Of a stretch of DNA of 64,000 bases, positions 38,233 through 45,557 are shown in pieces (the stretch's first letter is position 1; every line of letters starts with the position of its first letter). The notes beneath the pieces were generated by a model, which had not been told where the DNA came from, made no database searches, and worked only from the letters and a program-made list of their open reading frames with translations. The position numbers and the translations under genes are program-made. The stretch spans positions 558,001 to 622,000 of the forward strand of contig NZ_LMQB01000023.1 in the NCBI RefSeq assembly GCF_001424045.1. The letters run 5' to 3'. The DNA comes from Rhizobium sp. Leaf371. Its GTDB lineage: Bacteria > Pseudomonadota > Alphaproteobacteria > Rhizobiales > Rhizobiaceae.

Positions 38233-38300
38233 GGTCGCCACCTCCCGGTGACAACCCTGTCGCCGGTCGGTGACAACCCTGTCGCCGGGAGGTGGCGACC
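38233..38300. repeat. 68-bp palindrome with a nested 21-bp direct repeat
   Basis: A perfect 16-bp inverted repeat (38233-38248 and 38285-38300) encloses two copies of a 21-bp unit at 22-bp spacing (38246-38266, 38268-38288). Each copy has GGTGAC and GTCGCC arms, so it can itself form a small stem. It fills the gap between a HAD phosphatase gene and otsB and could end one transcript before the other. Confidence 0.9.
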
Positions 38301-38321
38301 CTCGAACATTCCGAGCCCGGC

Positions 38322-39056
38322 TCAGCCGGCGGTCTTTTCGACCAGCATGAGGCGTCCGTCCGGCGCGATTTCGACCGCAAATCCCTCATAGCCCGCAAGC
38401 GTGATATGCGTCGTCTCCATCGTATGCGCATGCGTCGTGGTGATCACCGCGACATCGGCACCGGCCGCTTCGCCCGCCATCACGCCGGCGGGCACGTCCT
38501 CGAACACGAGGCAGTCGGCCGCATCGAACCCGACGCGCTCGGCGCCCAGGCGGTAGCAATCCGGCGCCGGCTTGCCCTGCGTCACGTCTTCGGCCGTCAC
38601 GAGAAATTTCGGCGCGGTGATTCCGGCCTTGGCGAGCCGGGCTTTGGCCAGCGGCAGCGGCGAGGAGGTGACGATCGCCCAGCGATCGGCGGGCAGCATC
38701 TTCAGGAATTCGAGCGCACCGGGGATCGGCTTCACGCCCTCGACATCGGCGATCTCGGCCTGGGTGATATAAGCGGCTTCCTTGGCCGGATCGACGCCCG
38801 GCAGGTTCAGCTGCGTGATCGTATCGATGCCGCGCTTGCCATGCATGAAGGGCAGGAAGGTCTTCAGATCCAGCCCATGCGCGAGCGCCCACTTGCTCCA
38901 GACGCGCTCGGCCGCCGCGATCGAATTCAGCAGCGTGCCGTCCATGTCGAACAGGAAGGCGGAAAAGGGCTTGCCGAGGGTCGGATGCGACGAGAGCGGC
39001 TCGGACGCGGGAGAGGGCGAAGACGAAGCGGACACGGGAGAAGACAAGAGGGGCAT
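38322..39056 (-). CDS. HAD-superfamily sugar phosphatase
   Basis: A 244-residue haloacid-dehalogenase-like hydrolase, subfamily IA. Motif I FLFDMDGTLLNS (about residues 34-45), motif II WAIVTSSP, motif III region QGKPAPDCY and motif IV CLVFEDVPAGV (about 195) are present. The helical cap lies after motif I, as in sugar-phosphatases of the YfbT/phosphoglycolate type. The first 28 residues are Ser/Pro-rich (SSPVSASSSPSPASEPLSS) and look like a repeat-derived extension; the true start could be later. Exact substrate unknown. Confidence 0.85.
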   Translation of the reverse strand: MPLLSSPVSASSSPSPASEPLSSHPTLGKPFSAFLFDMDGTLLNSIAAAERVWSKWALAHGLDLKTFLPFMHGKRGIDTITQLNLPGVDPAKEAAYITQAEIADVEGVKPIPGALEFLKMLPADRWAIVTSSPLPLAKARLAKAGITAPKFLVTAEDVTQGKPAPDCYRLGAERVGFDAADCLVFEDVPAGVMAGEAAGADVAVITTTHAHTMETTHITLAGYEGFAVEIAPDGRLMLVEKTAG

Positions 39057-39229
39057 TCCTTTCGGTCTCGGATGGGACGCGGCCGGCGGACGGGAGGCGT
39101 GGCGGGCCGCTGTGTACGTCGCCTCGACTTAAGGATATCGGGCGCGGAATGCAAACGGCGAGGGCCCGTAGCACGCGAATCGCCTGGGATGCGCTGCCCT
39201 TTCTCCGGCCTTGATCAGCCTCTCTTCGC

Positions 39230-39844
39230 TCACCGGCTTTCGAAGGCCAGCCGCAGCCCCATCGCCGCAAAGGCCGCGGCAAAGCTTCGGCGCAGCCAGA
39301 GCATGATGCCGGGGCGCGTCAGGATCGCCGATCGCGCGGCGCTGGCAAACAGGCCGTAGAGCGCGAAGACGAGGAAGGTCAGGCCCATGAAGATCGCGGC
39401 GAGCCCCATCAGGTCGCGGGTCGGGGACACGGTGTCCGGCCGGATGAACTGCGGCAGGAAGGACAGGAAGAACAGCGTCAGCTTCGGATTGAGCAGGTTG
39501 AGAAGAATGGCGGTCCCGACGATCCTGATGGGCCGCAGCGCGGCCCGCGCCTGCGCGTCGATCTCCAGCCCGCCCCCGCCCCGCAGCACCATCACGGCCA
39601 TGTAGAGAAGATAGGCGACGCCCGCGAACCGGACGATCGAGAAGACCAGCGCGCTGGCATGCAGCAGCGCCGACAGGCCGAGAATGCCGACCGCGATATG
39701 CGGCACGATGCCGAGCGTGCATCCGAGCGCTGCAAACAGGCTGGCGCGGGCCCCGGTATGGACGCCGACCGCCAGCGTGTAGAGCACGCCGGTTCCCGGC
39801 AGGAGGATGACGACGAGCGAGGTCAGAAGATAATCGAGCGACAT
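39230..39844 (-). CDS. LysE-family exporter
   Basis: A 204-residue membrane protein with six hydrophobic helices and the RhtB/LysE signature (LLPGTGVLYTLAVG near the start and NLLNPKLTLFFLSFLP in the middle). Members export amino acids such as lysine, threonine or homoserine lactone. It lies 36 bp downstream of the AraC regulator, which probably controls it, and the two are likely co-transcribed. Confidence 0.9.
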   Translation of the reverse strand: MSLDYLLTSLVVILLPGTGVLYTLAVGVHTGARASLFAALGCTLGIVPHIAVGILGLSALLHASALVFSIVRFAGVAYLLYMAVMVLRGGGGLEIDAQARAALRPIRIVGTAILLNLLNPKLTLFFLSFLPQFIRPDTVSPTRDLMGLAAIFMGLTFLVFALYGLFASAARSAILTRPGIMLWLRRSFAAAFAAMGLRLAFESR

Positions 39845-39880
39845 GGCGTCCCGTTCCCTGTTGGAGAGGACGCCAGTCGA

Positions 39881-40756
39881 TCAGAAAGGCAAGGGTGCGG
39901 TCTTGAAGGAAATTGCAGCGGGTGCCCCCGCGGCAAGGCAGCCCGGCGTAAAGCCGAAACTGCGCACGAAAAGCCGGGTCATATGGCTCTGGTCGGCAAA
40001 GCCGGCGACGGCCGCAGCCTCGCCGAGCGGCGTGCCGCGCAGGATCACCCGCCGGGCAAGGCCGAGGCGCTTCTGGACGATATAGGCATGCGGCGTCAGC
40101 CCCGTCTCCCGCGCGAAGGCCCGCAGGAACTGGAACCGGGACAGGCCCGCCTCCCGCGCCAGGCGTTCGAGCGTGAGGGCCGCCGCCGGATCGTCGTCGA
40201 TCCGCTGGCGGGCCACCGCCGCGCTGCCGACCGGCCCCTCCAGCGTCCCGGCACCGCCAAGGAGGCGAGCGACGAGGCAGAGCAGCCCGCTTTCGGCGGC
40301 CATGACCGAGGCCGTCTCGCCCGTCCGCTCGCCCGTCCGCTCGCCTGTCCGCTCGCCTGTCCGCTCGCCGGACAACACGCTCGCGAGCGCCGCGAACCGC
40401 GCGGCGATCTGCGGATCGGCGATGACCGGATCGGTGAATTCGAAACGCGCGCCCGGCTCTTCGCGGACATCGCTTGCGGCACGGCCGATCAGGCCGGGGT
40501 CGAGATAGAGCATGCGCCAGCGGCGGGGCGCGCCGCCGATCGCGTGCCCGTCATGGACCTCGCCCGGATTGACCGTGATGACATCGCCCGGCCCGGCTTC
40601 GACGCGTCCGCGTCCGCTGGCCGACACCTGCGCGCCCGCCTCGATCAGGCCGATGCCGAAGTCGTCATGCGTGTGCCGCCCGAAGCTCGCATCGGTCTCC
40701 GCACGGACCGCGACGATGCCCTCGATCACGGTTGACTGGATGGTGAAGGGCCTCAA
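39881..40756 (-). CDS. AraC-family transcriptional regulator
   Basis: A regulator with an N-terminal cupin sensor domain (HTHDDFGIGLIEAG, about residues 28-41 of this start) and a C-terminal AraC double HTH (LAREAGLSRFQFLRAFARETGLTP and AAVAGFADQSHMTRLFVRSFGFTP, in parts). It contains a run of four GERT tetrapeptides from a 12-bp repeat between the two domains. The start is uncertain: a TTG at 40756 overlaps the stop of the upstream GFA gene (TTGA), while a GTG 20 codons earlier overlaps it more; the TTG is preferred. It probably controls the LysE gene behind it. Confidence 0.8.
   Translation of the reverse strand: MRPFTIQSTVIEGIVAVRAETDASFGRHTHDDFGIGLIEAGAQVSASGRGRVEAGPGDVITVNPGEVHDGHAIGGAPRRWRMLYLDPGLIGRAASDVREEPGARFEFTDPVIADPQIAARFAALASVLSGERTGERTGERTGERTGETASVMAAESGLLCLVARLLGGAGTLEGPVGSAAVARQRIDDDPAAALTLERLAREAGLSRFQFLRAFARETGLTPHAYIVQKRLGLARRVILRGTPLGEAAAVAGFADQSHMTRLFVRSFGFTPGCLAAGAPAAISFKTAPLPF
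40317..40370. repeat. 12-bp in-frame tandem repeat, 4.5 units
   Basis: Four units of TCGCCCGTCCGC (two forms) and a partial fifth, in frame in the AraC gene. Confidence 0.9.
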
Positions 40757-41157
40757 TCGCCCGGCTTTCCCGGCAGGGCCGCCACCGTTTCCAGCCAGGG
40801 CGCGGCGGAGGCGCACCAGATCTGGCGGGTCGGAGCGAGATCGCGCCGCTGGCGGATCGTGCCCCAGCGGATGGCGATCTCCTCCGCCCCCGCGTCCTCA
40901 CCGGTCGTGAAGACCGGGGAGCCGCAATCGGGACAGAACATCTGCCGCCGCCGATGGCCGTTGTCGGCGGTCTTCACATAGGTCTTCGGCGACCCTTTCG
41001 TGATCTGGAACCGGTCGCGCGGAAGCAAGACGCTGACCCGGTAGGCGGTGCCGGTCAATTGCTGGCAGTCGGTGCAGTGGCAGACGGAGACGGCATCGGG
41101 ATCGATCTCCGCCGTATAGGCGATCCCGCCGCAGTGGCACGCGCCATCGATCTTCAT
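40753..41157 (-). CDS. GFA (glutathione-dependent formaldehyde-activating) family protein
   Basis: A 134-residue small zinc-binding protein. The Cys set is ACHCGG, VCHCTDC and FCPDCGSPV, the pattern of the GFA/CENP-V fold. It may take part in formaldehyde or glutathione chemistry, but many members have no known activity. GGGAGGAAC lies upstream of the ATG. Its stop overlaps the AraC start. Confidence 0.87.
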   Translation of the reverse strand: MKIDGACHCGGIAYTAEIDPDAVSVCHCTDCQQLTGTAYRVSVLLPRDRFQITKGSPKTYVKTADNGHRRRQMFCPDCGSPVFTTGEDAGAEEIAIRWGTIRQRRDLAPTRQIWCASAAPWLETVAALPGKPGD

Positions 41158-41748
41158 CTCGGTTCCTCCCGTTTGCGGGACATCATCGCGCAAAACCCAA
41201 CGGGTTCCAGCGGAAAATGATCCCACGGAACCGGGGCATCCGGCCTCAAGATTTGCAAGCGGGGAAAATATCGCCGCTCGGCGCCTGTCCTTTCAAGCGC
41301 TTGCGGGAAAAATCGCCGCTCTGTCTTCCCGCCCGGATCGGGCCGTGCCATCATCGCCCCGTTCCGTCGCGGATACACCGGAAGGCGTTCCGGCGAGGCG
41401 GGATCGGCTCCTTGAGGCAGGGGATGGACGCAAGCCCAACCGCTCGGGGCCCGCAGAAAATGGTCTCCCTCCGGGCGGCAACCCGATGCATGCCATCGGG
41501 CGGTATCGTCCGGACGTGCCTGTGGGGCACACAGCCTTCGGACCACCTCGGGCCGCAACCACGCTCTTCGGAGCATGGCCGGCTCCAAGGGATCGAAGGG
41601 CAGAGGGACTGCAGTTGCGGGCTAAAACGGCTGAACGGGGCACCGGAAGGTGTCATATCAAACTTATCCTTCGCGGCAGCTTTCGGTGCCCCGTCCGATA
41701 AACCATCCTTCAAGCCTCCGGCGTTTTCGCGCGCGGGGACGCTTTTAC
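41158..41748. other. 621-bp gap before iolB without a supported gene
   Basis: No gene fits the composition here. A pair of near-copies (GCGGGGAAAATATCGCC at 41259 and GCGGGAAAAATCGCC at 41303) repeats a 19-21-bp segment. GGGGCACCG and CGGTGCCCC (41637-41645 and 41684-41692) can form a stem with an inner GAAGG/CCTTC pair, which could be the end of a transcript or a small RNA. Some frames are open, but none has a convincing start or codon pattern. Confidence 0.45.
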
Positions 41749-41782
41749 ACGCCCCTCGCTTTCATACGCCCCCCGCTTTCAC
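41749..41782. repeat. 17-bp tandem repeat, 2 units, containing the iolB stop
   Basis: Two copies of ACGCCCCTCGCTTTCAT type (two changes). The iolB stop codon lies in the second copy. Confidence 0.85.
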
Positions 41783-42579
41783 ACCCCGGTAAAGAGCCAG
41801 GCGTGCTCCTTGGCATTGTTGAACTTCCAGGCCCGCGACGGCCCGGCCATGACGTTGAGGTAGTAGAGGTCGTAGCCGTGGATCGCGGCCACCGGATGGT
41901 AGCCCTTCGGAACGAGCACGACATCGCCGTTCTCCACCGCCATGGTCTCGTCCAGCGCGCGGTCGTCGGTATAGACGCGTTGCATGGCGAAACCCTGCGA
42001 GGGGTTAAGGCGGTGGTAATAGGTTTCCTCGAGGAAGCTTTCGGCCGGCAGGTTGTCCTCGTCGTGCTTGTGCGGCGGATAGGACGAGGTATGCCCGCCC
42101 GGCGTGATGACCTCGACCACCAGCAGCGACTGCGCCGCGCCGTCGTCTTCCGGCATGATGTTGGTGACGTAGCGGGTGTTGGTGCCCTTGCCGCGCGTCA
42201 TCTGGGGGTGGCGGTCGGGACGGATGACCTGCGCCTTGAAGCCCGCGCCGCCCGGCGCCGAGCAGACGCCGAGTTCCAGATCCGTCGTCGCCGTCACCGT
42301 GTAAGCGGCGTGGCGCGGCACATAGACCGAGAAGGGCGCGCCTTCGAACGGCGTCATGCGCTCGCCGATCTCGCCGAAATCCGCGCCGTCCACCGTGACG
42401 CGGGCCTTGCCGGCGACGAGGACGAGGCAGACCTCGCGTTCGCCCGTCTCGCCGGAGGCGGAGTCCCCGGCGCCGAGCCGGTGCAGCTGAAAGCCGACAT
42501 AGGTCCAGCCGGCGTTCTCCGGCGTGATGTCGTGGACGAGACCGCGTGTGCCCTGCGGCTTGACGAGGAGGTTCGGCAT
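41779..42579 (-). CDS. iolB: 5-deoxy-glucuronate isomerase
   Basis: A 266-residue bicupin enzyme that isomerises 5-deoxy-glucuronate to 2-deoxy-5-keto-gluconate in the cytosol, step 4 of myo-inositol catabolism. The characteristic HTSSYPPHKHDEDN segment (metal-binding His cluster, about residues 156-169) and EETYYHRLNPSQGFA are conserved. Last of the iolC-iolD-iolE-iolB genes on the same strand. Confidence 0.95.
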   Translation of the reverse strand: MPNLLVKPQGTRGLVHDITPENAGWTYVGFQLHRLGAGDSASGETGEREVCLVLVAGKARVTVDGADFGEIGERMTPFEGAPFSVYVPRHAAYTVTATTDLELGVCSAPGGAGFKAQVIRPDRHPQMTRGKGTNTRYVTNIMPEDDGAAQSLLVVEVITPGGHTSSYPPHKHDEDNLPAESFLEETYYHRLNPSQGFAMQRVYTDDRALDETMAVENGDVVLVPKGYHPVAAIHGYDLYYLNVMAGPSRAWKFNNAKEHAWLFTGV

Positions 42580-42647
42580 GGTGATGTCCTATGCTTGCAG
42601 GAGGATCGTGATGACGGGGAAGACCGGCTCAGCCCCTCAGGGTCGGA

Positions 42648-43550
42648 TCAGCCGCGATCCAGCCCCGCCTCTTTCGCAAAGGCCTTCAGCGATTTCAGGC
42701 CGAGGGACTGGTATTCGAAGGGAATGCGGATGGCGCTGTCCTGTTCCGCCTCGATCACCAGCCAGCCGTCATAGCCGTGCTCGGCGGCGATCGTCAGGAC
42801 GGGCAGGAAGTCGACGCCGCCCTCATCGTCGCCCGGCACGGTGAAGACGCCGCGGCGCACGCCTTCGAGGAAGGAGAGGCCGTTGGCCTCGACATCCCTG
42901 CGGACCTCGCGGCGCACGTTCTTCGCGTGGATATGGCGGACGCGGTCCATGTATTTTCGGGCCAGCTCCGCCGGGTCCGAGCCGCCGAACCAGGCGTGGC
43001 CGGTGTCGAGCAGCAGCTTGGTCGCCGGTCCCGTCGTTTCCATCAGCCGGTCGATCTCCGGGCCGGTCTGGACGATCGTGCCCATGTGGTGGTGGTAGAC
43101 GAGATCGATGCCCTGGTCGGCACAATAGCGCGCGATCGCCTCGATATCGGCGCCGAACTTGGCCCATTGCCCGTCGGGCAGCACCGGCTTGTCGGCCACC
43201 AGCGAGGTCGCGTCGTCGCCGTGGATGGCGTTCGACGTCTCGCAGACGATGCAGACCTTGCAGCCATTGGCCTTCAGGAGATCGAGATGCGGCTGGATCG
43301 CGCGCTTTTCGGCCTCGACGTCATGGGTCAGAAGGTTGGTCGAATGCCAGCCGGAGACGAAGACGAGGCCGTATTCGGCGAGCTTCGCCTTCAGCGCCTG
43401 CGGGTCGGTCGGCATCTTGTGGCCCTTCTCGATGCCGTCGAAGCCGATCTTCTGGCAATCGGACAGGCAGTCTTCGAGCGAGAGATGGGCGCCGATCGTC
43501 TGATCGTCGTCGTTGCTCCAGGCGATCGGGTTGGTTCCGTAGCGGATCAT
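42648..43550 (-). CDS. iolE: Myo-inosose-2 dehydratase
   Basis: A 300-residue TIM-barrel enzyme (xylose isomerase-like AP endonuclease 2 fold) that dehydrates 2-keto-myo-inositol to the trihydroxycyclohexanedione. It starts [16 protein letters not shown], the normal IolE N-terminus, and has [19 protein letters not shown] and WLVIEAEQD, which contain metal ligands. Gap to iolD is 33 bp, consistent with one operon. Confidence 0.95.
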   Translation of the reverse strand: MIRYGTNPIAWSNDDDQTIGAHLSLEDCLSDCQKIGFDGIEKGHKMPTDPQALKAKLAEYGLVFVSGWHSTNLLTHDVEAEKRAIQPHLDLLKANGCKVCIVCETSNAIHGDDATSLVADKPVLPDGQWAKFGADIEAIARYCADQGIDLVYHHHMGTIVQTGPEIDRLMETTGPATKLLLDTGHAWFGGSDPAELARKYMDRVRHIHAKNVRREVRRDVEANGLSFLEGVRRGVFTVPGDDEGGVDFLPVLTIAAEHGYDGWLVIEAEQDSAIRIPFEYQSLGLKSLKAFAKEAGLDRG

Positions 43551-43583
43551 GGTGCTTCTCTGTGGTGGATGAAAAGGAAGGGT

Positions 43584-45470
43584 TCAGCCGACGCGCTGGG
43601 CGGCGAGCGCCCGCTCATAGGCCCGGCGCGCCTCGCCGACGGCATCGCGCTCGGAAACCTCGGGCACCGCCACGTCCCACCAGTGGCCGCCGGCATCGGT
43701 GGTGATCAGCGGGTCGGTGTCGATGACGATCACGGTCGTGCGGGTCTCCCCCGCCGTCTCGGCCATCGCCGTTTCGAGGTCCGCCAGCGAAGCGACCTTG
43801 CGCGTCACCGCCCCCATGGCGGCGGCATGACCGGCAAAGTCGATCGCCGGCAGCTCGACATGGTGGGTGTCGCGCAGGAGATTGTTGAAGTTCGCGCCGC
43901 CGGTCGCCATCTGCAGCCGGTTGATGCAGCCATAGCCGGCATTGTCGAGAAGCACGATGGTGATCTTCGCGCCGAGCATGATGGAGGAGGCGATCTCGGC
44001 ATTCAGCATCATGTAGCTGCCGTCGCCGACCATCACGATGACGTCGCTGGCCGGTTTGGCGAGCTTGACGCCCAGGCCCCCGGCGATCTCGTAGCCCATG
44101 GTCGAGAAACCGTATTCCATGTGGTAGCTGCCGGGCTTTTCCGCCCGCCACAGCTTGTGCAGCTCGCCCGGAAGACCGCCCGCCGCGCAGACCAGCGTCG
44201 TGTCGCCCTGTCGAGCCCGCATCACCGCGCCGATCACCTGCGCGTCGGAGGGAAGCGCGACGTTGCTGGCGGCCAGCGCCGCCTCGGCCGCTGCCTGCCA
44301 TTCGGTCTTCAGGCGCGCGGCCTTGTCTCCCCAGCCGCTGCCGGCATGGTAGGCTCCGAGATCGGCCGAGAGTTCGGCAAGGCCGATCGCGGCGTCGCAG
44401 ACGAGGGGCAGGGAGCCATGTTTGGCAGCGTCGAAGGACTGCACGTTGAGACCGACGATCGTCAGGTCGTCATTCTTGAACAGCGCCCAGGAGCCGGTGG
44501 TGAAATCCTGCAGCCGCGTGCCGACCGCCAGCACGAGGTCGGCCTCTTCGGCCAGCATATTGGCCGCCGATGTGCCGGTCACGCCGACGGAGCCCATGTT
44601 GAGCGGGTGGTCGTCCGGCAGGGCCGACTTGCCGGCCTGCGTCTCGACCACGGGAATGCCGTGCTTTTCGGCAAAGGCGGCGAGCGCTGCGCTCGCCTCG
44701 CTGTAGAGCACGCCGCCGCCGGCGATGATCACCGGCTTCGTCGCCTTGGCGATCGCCGTGGACGCGGCCAGGCGCTCTTCGGTATCGGGCCGGGCTCTGC
44801 GCGGCAGCCAGACCTTCTCGGCAAAGAAGCTCTCGGGATAGTCATAGGCCTCGGCCTGCACGTCCTGGCAGAGCGCCAGCGTCACCGGGCCGCAATCGGC
44901 CGGGTCTGTCAGCACCTGCATGGCGCGGCGCAGCGCCGGGATGATCTGCTCGGGCCGGGTGATGCGGTCGAAATAGCGCGAGACCGGGCGGAAGCAGTCG
45001 TTGACGGTCATGCTGCCGTCGCCGAAATCCTCGATCTGCTGCAGCACCGGGTCGGGCCGGCGATTGGCGAAGACGTCGCCGGGCAAGAGCAGGATCGGCA
45101 GCCGGTTGACGTGGGCGAGCGCCGCGGAGGTCACCATGTTGAGCGCGCCGGGGCCGATCGAGGTGGTGCAGGCCATGAAGCGGCGGCGAAAACTCGCCTT
45201 GGCGAAGGCGATGGCGGCATTGGCCATGCCCTGCTCGTTCTGGGCGCGGTAGGTGGGCAGCGTGTCCTTGATGCCGTGCAGCGCCTCGCCCATGCCGGCC
45301 ACGTTGCCATGGCCGAAGATCGCGAAGACGCCGCCGAAGATCGGCACGGTCTCGCCGTCGATCACCGTCATCTGCCGCGTCAGAAAGCGCGCCACGGCCT
45401 GCGCCATGGTCAGCCGCACGGTTCCGGCTTTCCCGGCGTCATCAGTTGCGATGGGGGCTTGCTGGTTCAT
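43584..45470 (-). CDS. iolD: 3D-(3,5/4)-trihydroxycyclohexane-1,2-dione hydrolase
   Basis: A 628-residue thiamine-diphosphate enzyme that opens the six-membered ring to 5-deoxy-glucuronate. The thiamine motif is VGDGSYMMLNAEI (about residue 476), the central FAD/TPP-like domain is in the middle, and the N-terminal domain contains the TSIGPGALNM segment. The layout matches acetolactate-synthase-like enzymes. Start MNQQAPIATDD is the first ATG. Confidence 0.95.
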   Translation of the reverse strand: MNQQAPIATDDAGKAGTVRLTMAQAVARFLTRQMTVIDGETVPIFGGVFAIFGHGNVAGMGEALHGIKDTLPTYRAQNEQGMANAAIAFAKASFRRRFMACTTSIGPGALNMVTSAALAHVNRLPILLLPGDVFANRRPDPVLQQIEDFGDGSMTVNDCFRPVSRYFDRITRPEQIIPALRRAMQVLTDPADCGPVTLALCQDVQAEAYDYPESFFAEKVWLPRRARPDTEERLAASTAIAKATKPVIIAGGGVLYSEASAALAAFAEKHGIPVVETQAGKSALPDDHPLNMGSVGVTGTSAANMLAEEADLVLAVGTRLQDFTTGSWALFKNDDLTIVGLNVQSFDAAKHGSLPLVCDAAIGLAELSADLGAYHAGSGWGDKAARLKTEWQAAAEAALAASNVALPSDAQVIGAVMRARQGDTTLVCAAGGLPGELHKLWRAEKPGSYHMEYGFSTMGYEIAGGLGVKLAKPASDVIVMVGDGSYMMLNAEIASSIMLGAKITIVLLDNAGYGCINRLQMATGGANFNNLLRDTHHVELPAIDFAGHAAAMGAVTRKVASLADLETAMAETAGETRTTVIVIDTDPLITTDAGGHWWDVAVPEVSERDAVGEARRAYERALAAQRVG

Positions 45471-45557
45471 GATCTCAAGGTCTCCTCACGCCGCAGGGCT
45501 TGTCCCCTGCCTGTCCTTGCCGCCGTTCCGGCGGTTGTCGTCAACATTATGGCCGGT

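Noticed and set aside
38246-38288. Possible CRISPR or mobile repeat end
   Set aside because: Two copies only, with a 1-base gap; it is part of a palindrome.
41217-41792. A 191-codon open frame before iolB
   Set aside because: No ribosome site, low-complexity translation and overlap with iolB on the other strand.
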